The notes under the pieces: generated by a model | What the model was told of the DNA's origin: nothing | Seen by the model: only the letters and a program-made list of their open reading frames with translations | The model's database searches: none | Made by a program: the position numbers and the translations under genes | In this document: in pieces, positions 31,338-38,219 of the stretch | How the letters are laid out: every line of letters begins with the position of its first letter | Position numbering within the stretch: position 1 is the first letter of the stretch | Source: an uncultured Oscillospiraceae bacterium | GTDB lineage: Bacteria > Bacillota > Clostridia > Oscillospirales > Acutalibacteraceae | Assembly (NCBI GenBank): GCA_900539855.1 | Contig: UQDO01000017.1 | Coordinates: 1-38,219 of the forward strand | Direction of reading: 5' to 3' | Length of the DNA stretch: 38,219 nucleotides

Positions 31338-31478
31338 TTAATCAAAGAAGCCGAAATTGTCCGGAACATCAAACAGCAGCGCGCTGATGTCGTCATCGAT
31401 CTTAAATGACGAGCCGTTTTTATATGCATAGAGGTCACAGATCTCCCTATACCGTTTCAGCGGACCGCCGCAGCGCAT
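31338..31478 (-). CDS. Small ORF (46 residues) translationally coupled to asnS
   Basis: Starts at ATG 31478, whose A is the last base of the asnS stop (TGATG overlap), and ends at TAA 31338 just before the terminator. The sequence MRCGGPLKRYREICDLYAYK followed by NGSSFKIDDDISALLFDVPD and NFGFFD has an amphipathic basic N-half and an acidic, hydrophobic tail. There is no signal peptide. The frame, the stop-start overlap and the terminator after it argue for real translation, but the first 40 nt are also present on the plus strand inside the lipoprotein gene at 30717-30756. So it may be a recombination product or a gene tail. The function is unknown. Confidence 0.45.
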   Translation of the reverse strand: MRCGGPLKRYREICDLYAYKNGSSFKIDDDISALLFDVPDNFGFFD

Positions 31479-32878
31479 CAATACTCGGCACTTCCGGCTG
31501 TTCTCGGATATGGTATTACGTCTCTTATATTCTGAACACCGGTCAGATACATAACTATACGCTCAAAACCAAGACCAAAGCCAGCATGTTTTGTACCGCC
31601 GTATCTTCTTAAGTTTACATACCACCAATAGTTTTCTTCGTTCAGTCCGCATTCCTTCATGCGGTCGAGCAGTACATCCACACGCTCCTCACGCTGGCTG
31701 CCGCCTATTATCTCGCCGACGCCGGGGACAAGCAGATCCATTGCCGCAACGGTCTTACCGTCGTCGTTAAGACGCATGTAGAATGATTTTATTTCCTTCG
31801 GATAATCGGTCACAAAAACAGGCTTTTTGTATATCTGCTCGGTCAGGTATCTTTCGTGCTCGGTTTTAAGGTCGCAGCCCCAGTCAACAGGATATTTGAA
31901 GTCTGCCCCACTTTCCTTTAGCAGCTTTACCGCTTCGGTATATGTGACCATCTGATAATCGGAATTTTTAAGGGTGTTCAGCCTTTCAAGCAATGTGTTG
32001 TCAACGAATTTGTTGAGGAATTCAAGCTCATCGCCGCATTTTTCGAGCACATGATTGATAATGTGCTTTATCATATCCCACGCAAGTTCCATATCATCGG
32101 TAAGATCGGCGAAGGCTATCTCCGGCTCGATCATCCAGAATTCGGCGGCGTGGCGCGCCGTGTTTGAGTTTTCGGCACGGAAGGTCGGACCGAAGGTATA
32201 TATATTACCGAAAGCCATGGCATATGTTTCGCCCTCAAGCTGTCCCGAAACAGTGAGGTTGGCTGCCCTTCCGAAGAAATCCTCCGACCATTTTACATTG
32301 CCGTCCTCATCCTTCGGAACGTCCTTCATGTCAAGTGTGGTTATTCTGAACATTTCGCCTGCTCCCTCACAGTCGGAACAGGTTATAAGGGGAGTGTGAA
32401 CATATACAAAGCCGCGTGAGCCGAAGAACGAATGAATAGCTAAAGCAATTTCGCTGCGTATTCTGAAAACCGCAGAGAAAAGGTTGGTTCTGGGTCTTAA
32501 ATACGCCTGCTCACGCAGATATTCAACCGTGTGGCGCTTTTTCTGAAGCGGATAATCGGGTGTTGAAGCACCTTCAACCGTTATATTTTTAGCCTTTATC
32601 TCGAACGGCTGCTTGTTTTCCGGCGTCAGGCAGAGCGTTCCCTCCACAACGACCGACGACCCGACATTCAGAGCAGCTATCTCGTCATAATTACTGAGGT
32701 TTTCCCGTTCAAACACGACCTGCGCGCTTTTGAATGAGCTGCCGTCGTTAAGATCGATAAATCCAAACGCCTTGGAGTCGCGCAGCGATCTTATCCAGCC
32801 GCACACTGTGACCTCTTTGCCGCCGAAAGTGTCGGGAGCATTATAAATGCTTTTAATAAGTGTTCTTTTCAAGACCAT
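31478..32878 (-). CDS. asnS: Asparaginyl-tRNA synthetase
   Basis: Class IIb synthetase charging tRNA-Asn. 466 residues: an N-terminal OB-fold anticodon-binding domain (VTVCGWIRSLRDSKAFGFIDL, in blocks), then the catalytic core with motif 2 FRAENSNTARHAAEFWMIEPE and motif 3 GFGLGFERIVMYLTGVQNIRD ending YPRTAGSAEY. The length is normal. The AGGAG is only 3 nt from ATG 32878 but 9 nt from an in-frame TTG at 32872, so the true start may be two codons later. It follows the SpoIIE-type phosphatase gene by 13 nt and is probably co-transcribed. Confidence 0.96.
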   Translation of the reverse strand: MVLKRTLIKSIYNAPDTFGGKEVTVCGWIRSLRDSKAFGFIDLNDGSSFKSAQVVFERENLSNYDEIAALNVGSSVVVEGTLCLTPENKQPFEIKAKNITVEGASTPDYPLQKKRHTVEYLREQAYLRPRTNLFSAVFRIRSEIALAIHSFFGSRGFVYVHTPLITCSDCEGAGEMFRITTLDMKDVPKDEDGNVKWSEDFFGRAANLTVSGQLEGETYAMAFGNIYTFGPTFRAENSNTARHAAEFWMIEPEIAFADLTDDMELAWDMIKHIINHVLEKCGDELEFLNKFVDNTLLERLNTLKNSDYQMVTYTEAVKLLKESGADFKYPVDWGCDLKTEHERYLTEQIYKKPVFVTDYPKEIKSFYMRLNDDGKTVAAMDLLVPGVGEIIGGSQREERVDVLLDRMKECGLNEENYWWYVNLRRYGGTKHAGFGLGFERIVMYLTGVQNIRDVIPYPRTAGSAEY

Positions 32879-32891
32879 CCACTCCTGATTT

Positions 32892-34064
32892 TTAAAAATA
32901 ACTTACCTTGACACGCTTGCCCATCTTTTTAAGACACTCGGACAGCTCTTTGACAAGGTTCATTTTTATATTGAAATTAATGGGAAGATCGGGATTCTGG
33001 TGTGCAGGATTTACAGCCCTGCCCACAAAGAAGTTGATATCGGTCGCTTCCTCGAACAGGAGCCTGCATATCATTGAGGCACCATCGCGCTTGTATCCCC
33101 ACTTTTCATATTCATTGTTATCTGCAAGGTAATCCTTTGCGTACTGCAGCACCTTGTTGACCGTTATAACGCCCTCGGTGACAAGATCAACCCCCTCAAG
33201 CTCGGCAGTCGGCGGCACATCGGCAGCCTCATAGACGAGCGACGGGCGCAGCTCCTTTCCGAGATATTTTGCGGCGATTGATGACGTTGTACCTCCGCAG
33301 ATTATATGCTTGCCCTCCTTTGAGAAGAAAAGCGACATCATACGGTCGCAGTCGTCCCTGTTTGACGGCGGACCGAACAGAAGATTCATAGGTACGCGTT
33401 TTCTTACCTTTACTATACAGGCGGTAGCGTCGTCTCCCGGCTCGTTGCCGTACAGCCTCATGCACTCGTCGATAAGGAATGTGGCAAGCGTCTTCGCAGT
33501 ATAACCGACATGTATGATTGAGCTCATAAACTCGATTATTTCCTCTCGTTTCCAGCCGAAATTGTATGATTTACCTATTCCGGCATGCGGACAGCCGTCA
33601 GACATTGCAAGAATAATATCGTTTTCCATTAGCTTTATGCGTGATTTATATATTGTCTTTCCGCCTATGCTCATTTCGGTGGTTTCATAGTCGTAATTCT
33701 CATTGTTGCGGAAAAAGACGACCTTCGGATTATCGTACTGTATTATTTCGGCTTCCTCGTTGTCGATTATTCTTATTATTGTAAAAGTGGAATACGCAAC
33801 GCCCCTTACCGAGCAGACCGGCAGCGTGGCTGCTATCGTGGCTACGCAGTCCTCAACCGACAAGCCCTCTGCCAGCATTGTGGAGATTATTTTTGAAGTA
33901 AGCGTCGAAAGTATGCTGGCTTTAACGCCGCTCCCCAGTCCGTCCGCAAGAACTATGACCTGCGAATTATCGTCGCTGTCAATGACCTCGACATGATCGC
34001 CGCACAGCTCCTCGCCGAAATGGTTTATACTTTTGTAGCCTACGTCCATAAACAGGTTATTCAT
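32892..34064 (-). CDS. SpoIIE-type PP2C protein phosphatase of the sensory hydrogenase cluster
   Basis: A 390-residue serine/threonine phosphatase. The metal-binding aspartates are visible in VIVLADGLGSGVKASI (about 35-50), IILAMSDGCPHAG (about 155) and GDDATACIVKV (about 215). The catalytic domain starts almost at residue 1, so there is no membrane sensor. About 170 C-terminal residues (from PMNLLFGPP, including ICGGTTSSIAAKYLG) form an extra domain I do not recognise. It overlaps the hydrogenase stop by 8 nt, so its synthesis is coupled to the redox protein. In the recognised sensory [FeFe]-hydrogenase clusters of Clostridia such a phosphatase is the likely output. The target phosphoprotein is unknown. 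Confidence 0.88.
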   Translation of the reverse strand: MNNLFMDVGYKSINHFGEELCGDHVEVIDSDDNSQVIVLADGLGSGVKASILSTLTSKIISTMLAEGLSVEDCVATIAATLPVCSVRGVAYSTFTIIRIIDNEEAEIIQYDNPKVVFFRNNENYDYETTEMSIGGKTIYKSRIKLMENDIILAMSDGCPHAGIGKSYNFGWKREEIIEFMSSIIHVGYTAKTLATFLIDECMRLYGNEPGDDATACIVKVRKRVPMNLLFGPPSNRDDCDRMMSLFFSKEGKHIICGGTTSSIAAKYLGKELRPSLVYEAADVPPTAELEGVDLVTEGVITVNKVLQYAKDYLADNNEYEKWGYKRDGASMICRLLFEEATDINFFVGRAVNPAHQNPDLPINFNIKMNLVKELSECLKKMGKRVKVSYF

Positions 34065-35733
34065 TCTCTATGGACTCCTTAAGCTTTGTCAGAGCTATTT
34101 TGGTCTCAGCCGCAGTTTCACCGAGCAGTGACGCTATTTCCTGAACTATACGCATCTGCTTGTCAACGACCTTGTCAGCCGTCTCAATGGTCTGCCTGCT
34201 GATGCTTTCCTTCTTTTCCTTGTCTCGTTCCTCGGCAGAAATATCGCGCATGTTGCATATGATTACGTTATATTCCTTATCGTATATGACGCTCAGATCG
34301 ACATACCTGTCATATTCAGCCAGATACCGTTTTTCGGAATAGACATTCTTACCAGTATCTCTGACATCCATAAAAACCTTGGGGTCAAGTATTCTTATGA
34401 CCTTGTCGCCAAGAATATCAGACGCGGCATGGATGTTGGTTATATTACAGGCGGCGCGGTTGATCTGCTGGACCTCCAGCTCCTCATTGAGAACTATTAG
34501 ACCGTTCTGCGAATTATTTACTATCGTATCAGAAAAACTCTCAGCCTTTTCCTTTAAATACGGCAGACACATTGAAACATCAGCCTTACCCTGGAATATG
34601 GCGACAGCCTTATCACGGCAGGTATTATATCCGCATGAACCGCAGTTAAGCTCGTCCTCAGGTTTATTTTTGCCCATTTTACGCAGTATAGCCGCAATTT
34701 CGGTTTCCGAGGGCTTGCGGTCATGCTTGCCGATAAATTCTATCGACTTTGTGAGGTCGGACGGCTGCGGCTGTTCGACCGGAAAATCCTCTTTTCCGGC
34801 AAAGTCGGTCACCGCTTTATAGTCCCTCACCGGTGAACGGTGGAACTTTTCCATTACCGGACCGCCTATGCAGCTGCCCGGACATGCCGACATCTCGATA
34901 ATGCAGTTGTGCACGTCGCCGTGCTCAATATCACGCAGTGCCGCAATGCAGTTTTCGGTTCCGTCAACCGAAATATATGTATAGCCGCCGATGCCCTGTT
35001 CCATTGTTTTCAGTACACCGCCGCCAGTCGGGAACAGTCTTGCCCTGCTCTGCTCCTGTTTAGCTTCGTCCTTTTGAAGCTCTATGCCGGCACTTTTCAG
35101 CCATTTTGTAAGGTCCTCAAAGGTAAGTACCGCATCGACATATCCGGTATAATGTGCCGCCTCATCCTTTTTTGCAACGCACGGTCCTATGAATACGACC
35201 TTTGCGGCAGGCACACGCCGCTTTATATCGGCGGCATGCGCCTGCATTGGAGAAAGCACGGGCGCCAAATATTTCAGCTCAGCCGGGAAATACTTCTGAA
35301 TAAGCAAATTGACCGAATGGCAGCACGATGTGATCAGAATATCGGGCTTCACATCTTTGAGGATACGCTCGTATTCACGCTTTACTATGGTGGCGCCGAC
35401 GGCAGTTTCCTCAGCATCGGAAAATCCCAGCTCCTTAAGCGCTTTTCTCATTGACTCGATGCCGACGCCGTCATAATTAGCCACAAACGACGGCGCAAGG
35501 CTGACGATCACGGGGTCCGATGACTGCAAAAGGAAATTCACCTTTTCGGTCTCATCAACGATCTGCTTTGCATTTTGCGGACATACGACAAAGCATTGAC
35601 CGCAAAGTATACATTCCTCGCTTACAACATGCGCCTGGTTGCCGGAAAAGCGTATTGACTTTACCGGGCAGTGTCTTATGCACTTGTAGCAGTTTTTACA
35701 GTTAGATTTTTTGAGTTCCAGACAATTAGACAC
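34057..35733 (-). CDS. PAS-containing sensory-type [FeFe]-hydrogenase (HydS/HfsB-like)
   Basis: A 558-residue cytoplasmic iron-sulfur protein. Residues 12-51 carry two [4Fe-4S] motifs (C12, C15, C18, C22 and C41, C44, C47, C51). The H-cluster domain has L1 ILITSCCHSVNLLIQ, L2 FIGPCVAKKDEAAHY and L3 MSACPGSCIGGPVM. All cluster-ligand cysteines are present, but the surrounding catalytic residues (TSCCP, MPC, GGGGQP) are changed. Near residue 360 is another cysteine motif (NCGSCGYNTCRDKA...C), followed by a PAS domain (about 395-500, NSQNGLIVLNEELEVQQINR) and a C-terminal coiled coil. This is the group-C, putatively H2- or redox-sensing type, not a bulk catalyst. The start is GTG 35733 with GGAGG upstream. 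Confidence 0.9.
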   Translation of the reverse strand: MSNCLELKKSNCKNCYKCIRHCPVKSIRFSGNQAHVVSEECILCGQCFVVCPQNAKQIVDETEKVNFLLQSSDPVIVSLAPSFVANYDGVGIESMRKALKELGFSDAEETAVGATIVKREYERILKDVKPDILITSCCHSVNLLIQKYFPAELKYLAPVLSPMQAHAADIKRRVPAAKVVFIGPCVAKKDEAAHYTGYVDAVLTFEDLTKWLKSAGIELQKDEAKQEQSRARLFPTGGGVLKTMEQGIGGYTYISVDGTENCIAALRDIEHGDVHNCIIEMSACPGSCIGGPVMEKFHRSPVRDYKAVTDFAGKEDFPVEQPQPSDLTKSIEFIGKHDRKPSETEIAAILRKMGKNKPEDELNCGSCGYNTCRDKAVAIFQGKADVSMCLPYLKEKAESFSDTIVNNSQNGLIVLNEELEVQQINRAACNITNIHAASDILGDKVIRILDPKVFMDVRDTGKNVYSEKRYLAEYDRYVDLSVIYDKEYNVIICNMRDISAEERDKEKKESISRQTIETADKVVDKQMRIVQEIASLLGETAAETKIALTKLKESIENE

Positions 35734-35761
35734 TTTTTTCTGACCTCCAAAGCTATGTAAC

Positions 35762-36007
35762 TTAATGCTTTACCTTTGCAAGAACATATTTGTCAAATAT
35801 CTCAGCGGCATTTTCGGGAGATACCGAGAAAAACTCATCGTCGATGCTGACACAAACGCCCTCTTTGCACCGCCCCATGCAGAATGTACCTGCAAGCTCT
35901 ACCGCGTCTTCAAGTCCGTTTTCCGTAATCTTTGACTGGAAAGTTTCAACAACCTGCCTCGACCCTTTTAAATGACATGAAGAACCGATACATACAGTTA
36001 TTTTCAT
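35762..36007 (-). CDS. [2Fe-2S] thioredoxin-like ferredoxin
   Basis: An 81-residue protein with the fold of the 24-kDa subunit of complex I (NuoE C-terminal domain / HndA type). The four cluster cysteines are in VCIGSSCHLKGS (C5, C10) and TFCMGRCKEGV (C43, C47). It likely passes electrons to or from the sensory hydrogenase encoded 28 nt downstream. AGGAGAG precedes ATG 36007. The same pairing is seen in hfs-type clusters of thermophilic Clostridia. Confidence 0.92.
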   Translation of the reverse strand: MKITVCIGSSCHLKGSRQVVETFQSKITENGLEDAVELAGTFCMGRCKEGVCVSIDDEFFSVSPENAAEIFDKYVLAKVKH

Positions 36008-36077
36008 TACATTTCTCTCCTAAACAAGTATTTGTTATTTGCCGTCACACAGTGCAGCGCACAAGCCGGCAAATGAA

Positions 36078-38066
36078 TTACAGATCAAGCCCGTCCTCAT
36101 AAATGACGGTGATACCGAGCGATTTTGCTTTGTCGAGCTTGCTTCCGGCATTTTCACCGCAAAGAACGATATCGGTCCTTTTAGAAACCGAGCCGGTTAC
36201 CTTTGCACCCGACTTCTGCAGGATTTCGGTCAGCTCATCCCTCGTATAGGCGGAAAAAGTGCCGGTTATGACTACTGTTTTCCCTGCCCATTTTGAGTTT
36301 TCTTCGGTTATCTGCTCGTCAGGCGTTAAGGAAAGCAGACTGAGGATGTGCTCAAACTCCGCACGCTTTTCCTTGTCGGCAAACCATTTCTGAAGTTCGT
36401 CATTCATGATAGAACCGAAGCCTTCTATCTTTGAAAAATCATATCCGTCATCAACAGCGTTTAAAAGCTTTTCTGCGTCTCCGCCGAAGGTTTTGGAAAT
36501 ATCGGCAGCAGCGCTTTTGCCTATGAGCGGTATATTCATGGCCACAAGCAGATTTGACAGTTTTGTGTTTCTGGACGCTTCTATAGAACTGCACAAATTG
36601 CCGAATGATTTTTCACCGAACCCGTCAAGAACCGTTATTTCATCACGAAATTTTGGCAGTGAATATATATCGGCAGTTTCCTTTATAAAACCTTTCGCAA
36701 CAAACTTTTCAAGCGTTGCTTCCGACAGCCCGTCGATATTCATTGCCTGCTTGCTGACAAAGTGTGTCAGCTTTTTTATTATATGACCGGCACATGAGCT
36801 GTTGGTGCAGTAAAGCACCTTTATAAGCCTGTTGTCGGCGTTGGTCTCCTTTATCTCGGTCCTTTTGCCGCAAACAGGACAATTTTCGGGATACTCCACG
36901 GTATAGCCATCCCTGTCTCCTGTTTCACCGGCGGTTATGTTTTTTTCAATATGAGGTATTATCATATTGCGCTTTGAAACAATAATCCTGTCCCCCGGTT
37001 CAAGCTCCAGCCCTTCGATAAATGTGATATTGTGCAGCGACGCACGTTCGACCTTTGTGTTGTCTATATCGACCGGGTCAAAAACAGCCACAGGTGTCAG
37101 CTGACCGGTGCGGGATATATTCCATTCGGTATGTTTGAAAACTGTTTCGGCTGTAGGATCGCCGAATTTATAGGCTATTCCGTCCTTGAAATGATGTGAC
37201 GTCTTACCGAGCGAACGGGCAAACTCAACATTATCGTAAGAAAACACGATGCCGTCTATAGGCAGTCCGTTTTTTGCCGCATCAGCTTTAAGTGCGTCTA
37301 TTTCAGCCTGCACCTTTTCCTTCCGATCACCAACGGCAAGGGGCTTGTGGAGGTTGCTGCCGAAGCCGAAGCTCACCAATTTTTCGAGCCTGACGCTCTT
37401 AAGAGGTATGTCGTCAAGACCCTTTAAGACATTAAACGGCAAAAAATTAACGCCGCGGCGGCTGCAGATTTTGGAGTCAAGCTGTCTTACCGAGCCTGCG
37501 GCAAGATTTCTCGGTGTTGAATATCTGTCCTCGTCATTGTCTATTTCTTCGTTTATACTTTCAAATGTGGGTATATCTATAAACGCTTCGCCTGTGACAG
37601 TAAGATCGTCCGTGTAAGGTATCGTCAGCGGTATATTTGTGAAAACGCGCGCGTTGTGGGTGATTATCTCACCCACAGTACCGTCGCCCCTTGTAGACGC
37701 TTCTGTAAGCTCGCCGTTTTTGTAGTCAAGCTCGACGGTCAGTCCGTCAAGCTTAAGGCTCAGAAAGCCGTCGCCTGCCTGCAGCATTTTTTCAATATCA
37801 CCGGCGTCCTTGGTTTTGGCGAGACTCAGAAGCTCGGTCGGATGAACGACCTTCTGAAGCTCACTGACCGCTTCAAATCCGGCGCGCTGTGTCGGAGAAT
37901 CAGGCAGTATTACACCTGTTTTGTTTTCAAGCTCCTCAAGTTCGTCAAACAACCGGTCATACTCCGCATCGGAAAGAGAGGGAGTACTTCCGTTATAATA
38001 TTCATCACAGCATTTATTCAGAAAGTCGACTAAGTACTCTATGCGTCCGGCAGCGGTTTTGTCCAT
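36078..38066 (-). CDS. ligA: NAD-dependent DNA ligase LigA
   Basis: Seals nicks in replication and repair using NAD. 662 residues: Ia/adenylation domain with catalytic Lys105 in LSLKLDGLTVEL, STRGDGTVGEIIT, an OB fold, a C4 zinc finger (CPVCGKRTE ... CTNSSCAGH), HhH repeats and a C-terminal BRCT domain (GKTVVITGTFSAYTRDE). The length is normal. GGAG lies about 10 nt before ATG 38066 and its promoter is at 38107-38135. A weak hairpin (CATTTGCCG/CGGCAAATG) near 36050-36075 lies between it and the [2Fe-2S] gene, without a clear T-tract, so ligA transcripts may read into the hydrogenase cluster. Confidence 0.96.
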   Translation of the reverse strand: MDKTAAGRIEYLVDFLNKCCDEYYNGSTPSLSDAEYDRLFDELEELENKTGVILPDSPTQRAGFEAVSELQKVVHPTELLSLAKTKDAGDIEKMLQAGDGFLSLKLDGLTVELDYKNGELTEASTRGDGTVGEIITHNARVFTNIPLTIPYTDDLTVTGEAFIDIPTFESINEEIDNDEDRYSTPRNLAAGSVRQLDSKICSRRGVNFLPFNVLKGLDDIPLKSVRLEKLVSFGFGSNLHKPLAVGDRKEKVQAEIDALKADAAKNGLPIDGIVFSYDNVEFARSLGKTSHHFKDGIAYKFGDPTAETVFKHTEWNISRTGQLTPVAVFDPVDIDNTKVERASLHNITFIEGLELEPGDRIIVSKRNMIIPHIEKNITAGETGDRDGYTVEYPENCPVCGKRTEIKETNADNRLIKVLYCTNSSCAGHIIKKLTHFVSKQAMNIDGLSEATLEKFVAKGFIKETADIYSLPKFRDEITVLDGFGEKSFGNLCSSIEASRNTKLSNLLVAMNIPLIGKSAAADISKTFGGDAEKLLNAVDDGYDFSKIEGFGSIMNDELQKWFADKEKRAEFEHILSLLSLTPDEQITEENSKWAGKTVVITGTFSAYTRDELTEILQKSGAKVTGSVSKRTDIVLCGENAGSKLDKAKSLGITVIYEDGLDL

Positions 38067-38106
38067 AAAGCTAAAGCTCCGATCAATTATCAGTATATTT
38101 ATAGTT

Positions 38107-38135
38107 ATTATAGCCCAAAATTGCCCTAATGTAAA
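38107..38135 (-). promoter_or_regulatory. Promoter of ligA
   Basis: On the minus strand, TTTACA (38130-38135), 17-bp spacer and TATAAT (38107-38112). The remaining 84 bp to the window end show nothing I can name. Confidence 0.78.
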
Positions 38136-38219
38136 GCAATTTCGGCAAATAAAATTATAAAAACTGTATGTGTTAAAATGATGTGACCCAATAAAAAGAG
38201 AAGTTAACTTCCAAATATG

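Noticed and set aside
34840..35454. A 204-codon plus-strand open frame opposite the hydrogenase
   Set aside because: Antisense to the H-cluster domain. High cysteine/histidine content is a reflection of the opposite strand codons.
36008..36077. Hairpin between ligA and the [2Fe-2S] gene as a terminator
   Set aside because: The stem has a long loop and no T-tract on the minus strand, so termination cannot be claimed.

Overview
The window looks like a chromosomal segment of a Gram-positive anaerobe of the class Clostridia, most likely a Ruminococcus or Eubacterium-siraeum-like member of the Oscillospiraceae. The genus is a guess; the class is better supported. Evidence for it includes the ylxM-ffh-rpsP-khpA-rimM-trmD gene order, AGGAGG-type ribosome binding sites with frequent GTG and TTG starts, an HPr with the regulatory serine, a CwlD amidase, a sensory-type [FeFe]-hydrogenase, NAD-dependent DNA ligase and many lipoproteins. 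Almost every intergenic region carries a near-consensus sigma-A promoter (TTGACA-N17-TATAAT class), so operon limits can be read with some confidence. I saw no rRNA, tRNA or CRISPR array.

Layout. Positions 1-907 hold the 5' part of glutamate dehydrogenase, running off the left edge. Positions 1117-5373 are a MarR-regulated operon for a heterodimeric ABC exporter, followed by an RluA-type pseudouridine synthase. Positions 6117-8327 are a forward operon with a small membrane protein, a phosphopantetheinyl transferase and a polytopic membrane protein. Positions 8442-9814 encode a GH28-like glycosidase without a signal peptide. A non-coding stretch (9815-10479) holds a transposase remnant and a composite hairpin repeat. 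An AraC regulator, a GSA-aminomutase-like aminotransferase with an SCP2-like partner, HPr and the SRP/ribosome-maturation operon (13.6-17.7 kb) follow. A divergent peptide-binding lipoprotein and a 59-residue protein come next, then a second, inverted copy of the composite repeat at 19710-19976.

Positions 20.0-22.4 kb are a complete polar amino-acid ABC importer. Next come GDPD, radA, cwlD and a GNAT/YoaP-type protein, all on the minus strand. Positions 26.4-31.3 kb look like an accessory island. Three tandem, modular lipoproteins lie on the plus strand. Two peptidoglycan-hydrolase-like proteins without secretion signals (a DUF1906 glycoside-hydrolase fold and a phage-type lysozyme) lie on the minus strand. 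A fourth lipoprotein resembles XAC2610, a lysozyme-inhibiting immunity lipoprotein. From 31.3 to 38.1 kb everything is on the minus strand: ligA, a three-gene sensory [FeFe]-hydrogenase cluster ([2Fe-2S] thioredoxin-like protein, PAS-containing hydrogenase, SpoIIE-type phosphatase), asnS and a coupled 46-residue ORF.

The best candidates for undescribed biology are the hydrolase/lipoprotein island (possible toxin-immunity module) and the redox-sensing hydrogenase-phosphatase cluster. Also notable are the 9.3-kb segment bounded by near-identical inverted composite repeats, the lipoprotein gene that seems to start at ATT or ATA, and a 40-nt sequence shared between that lipoprotein gene and the region behind asnS.
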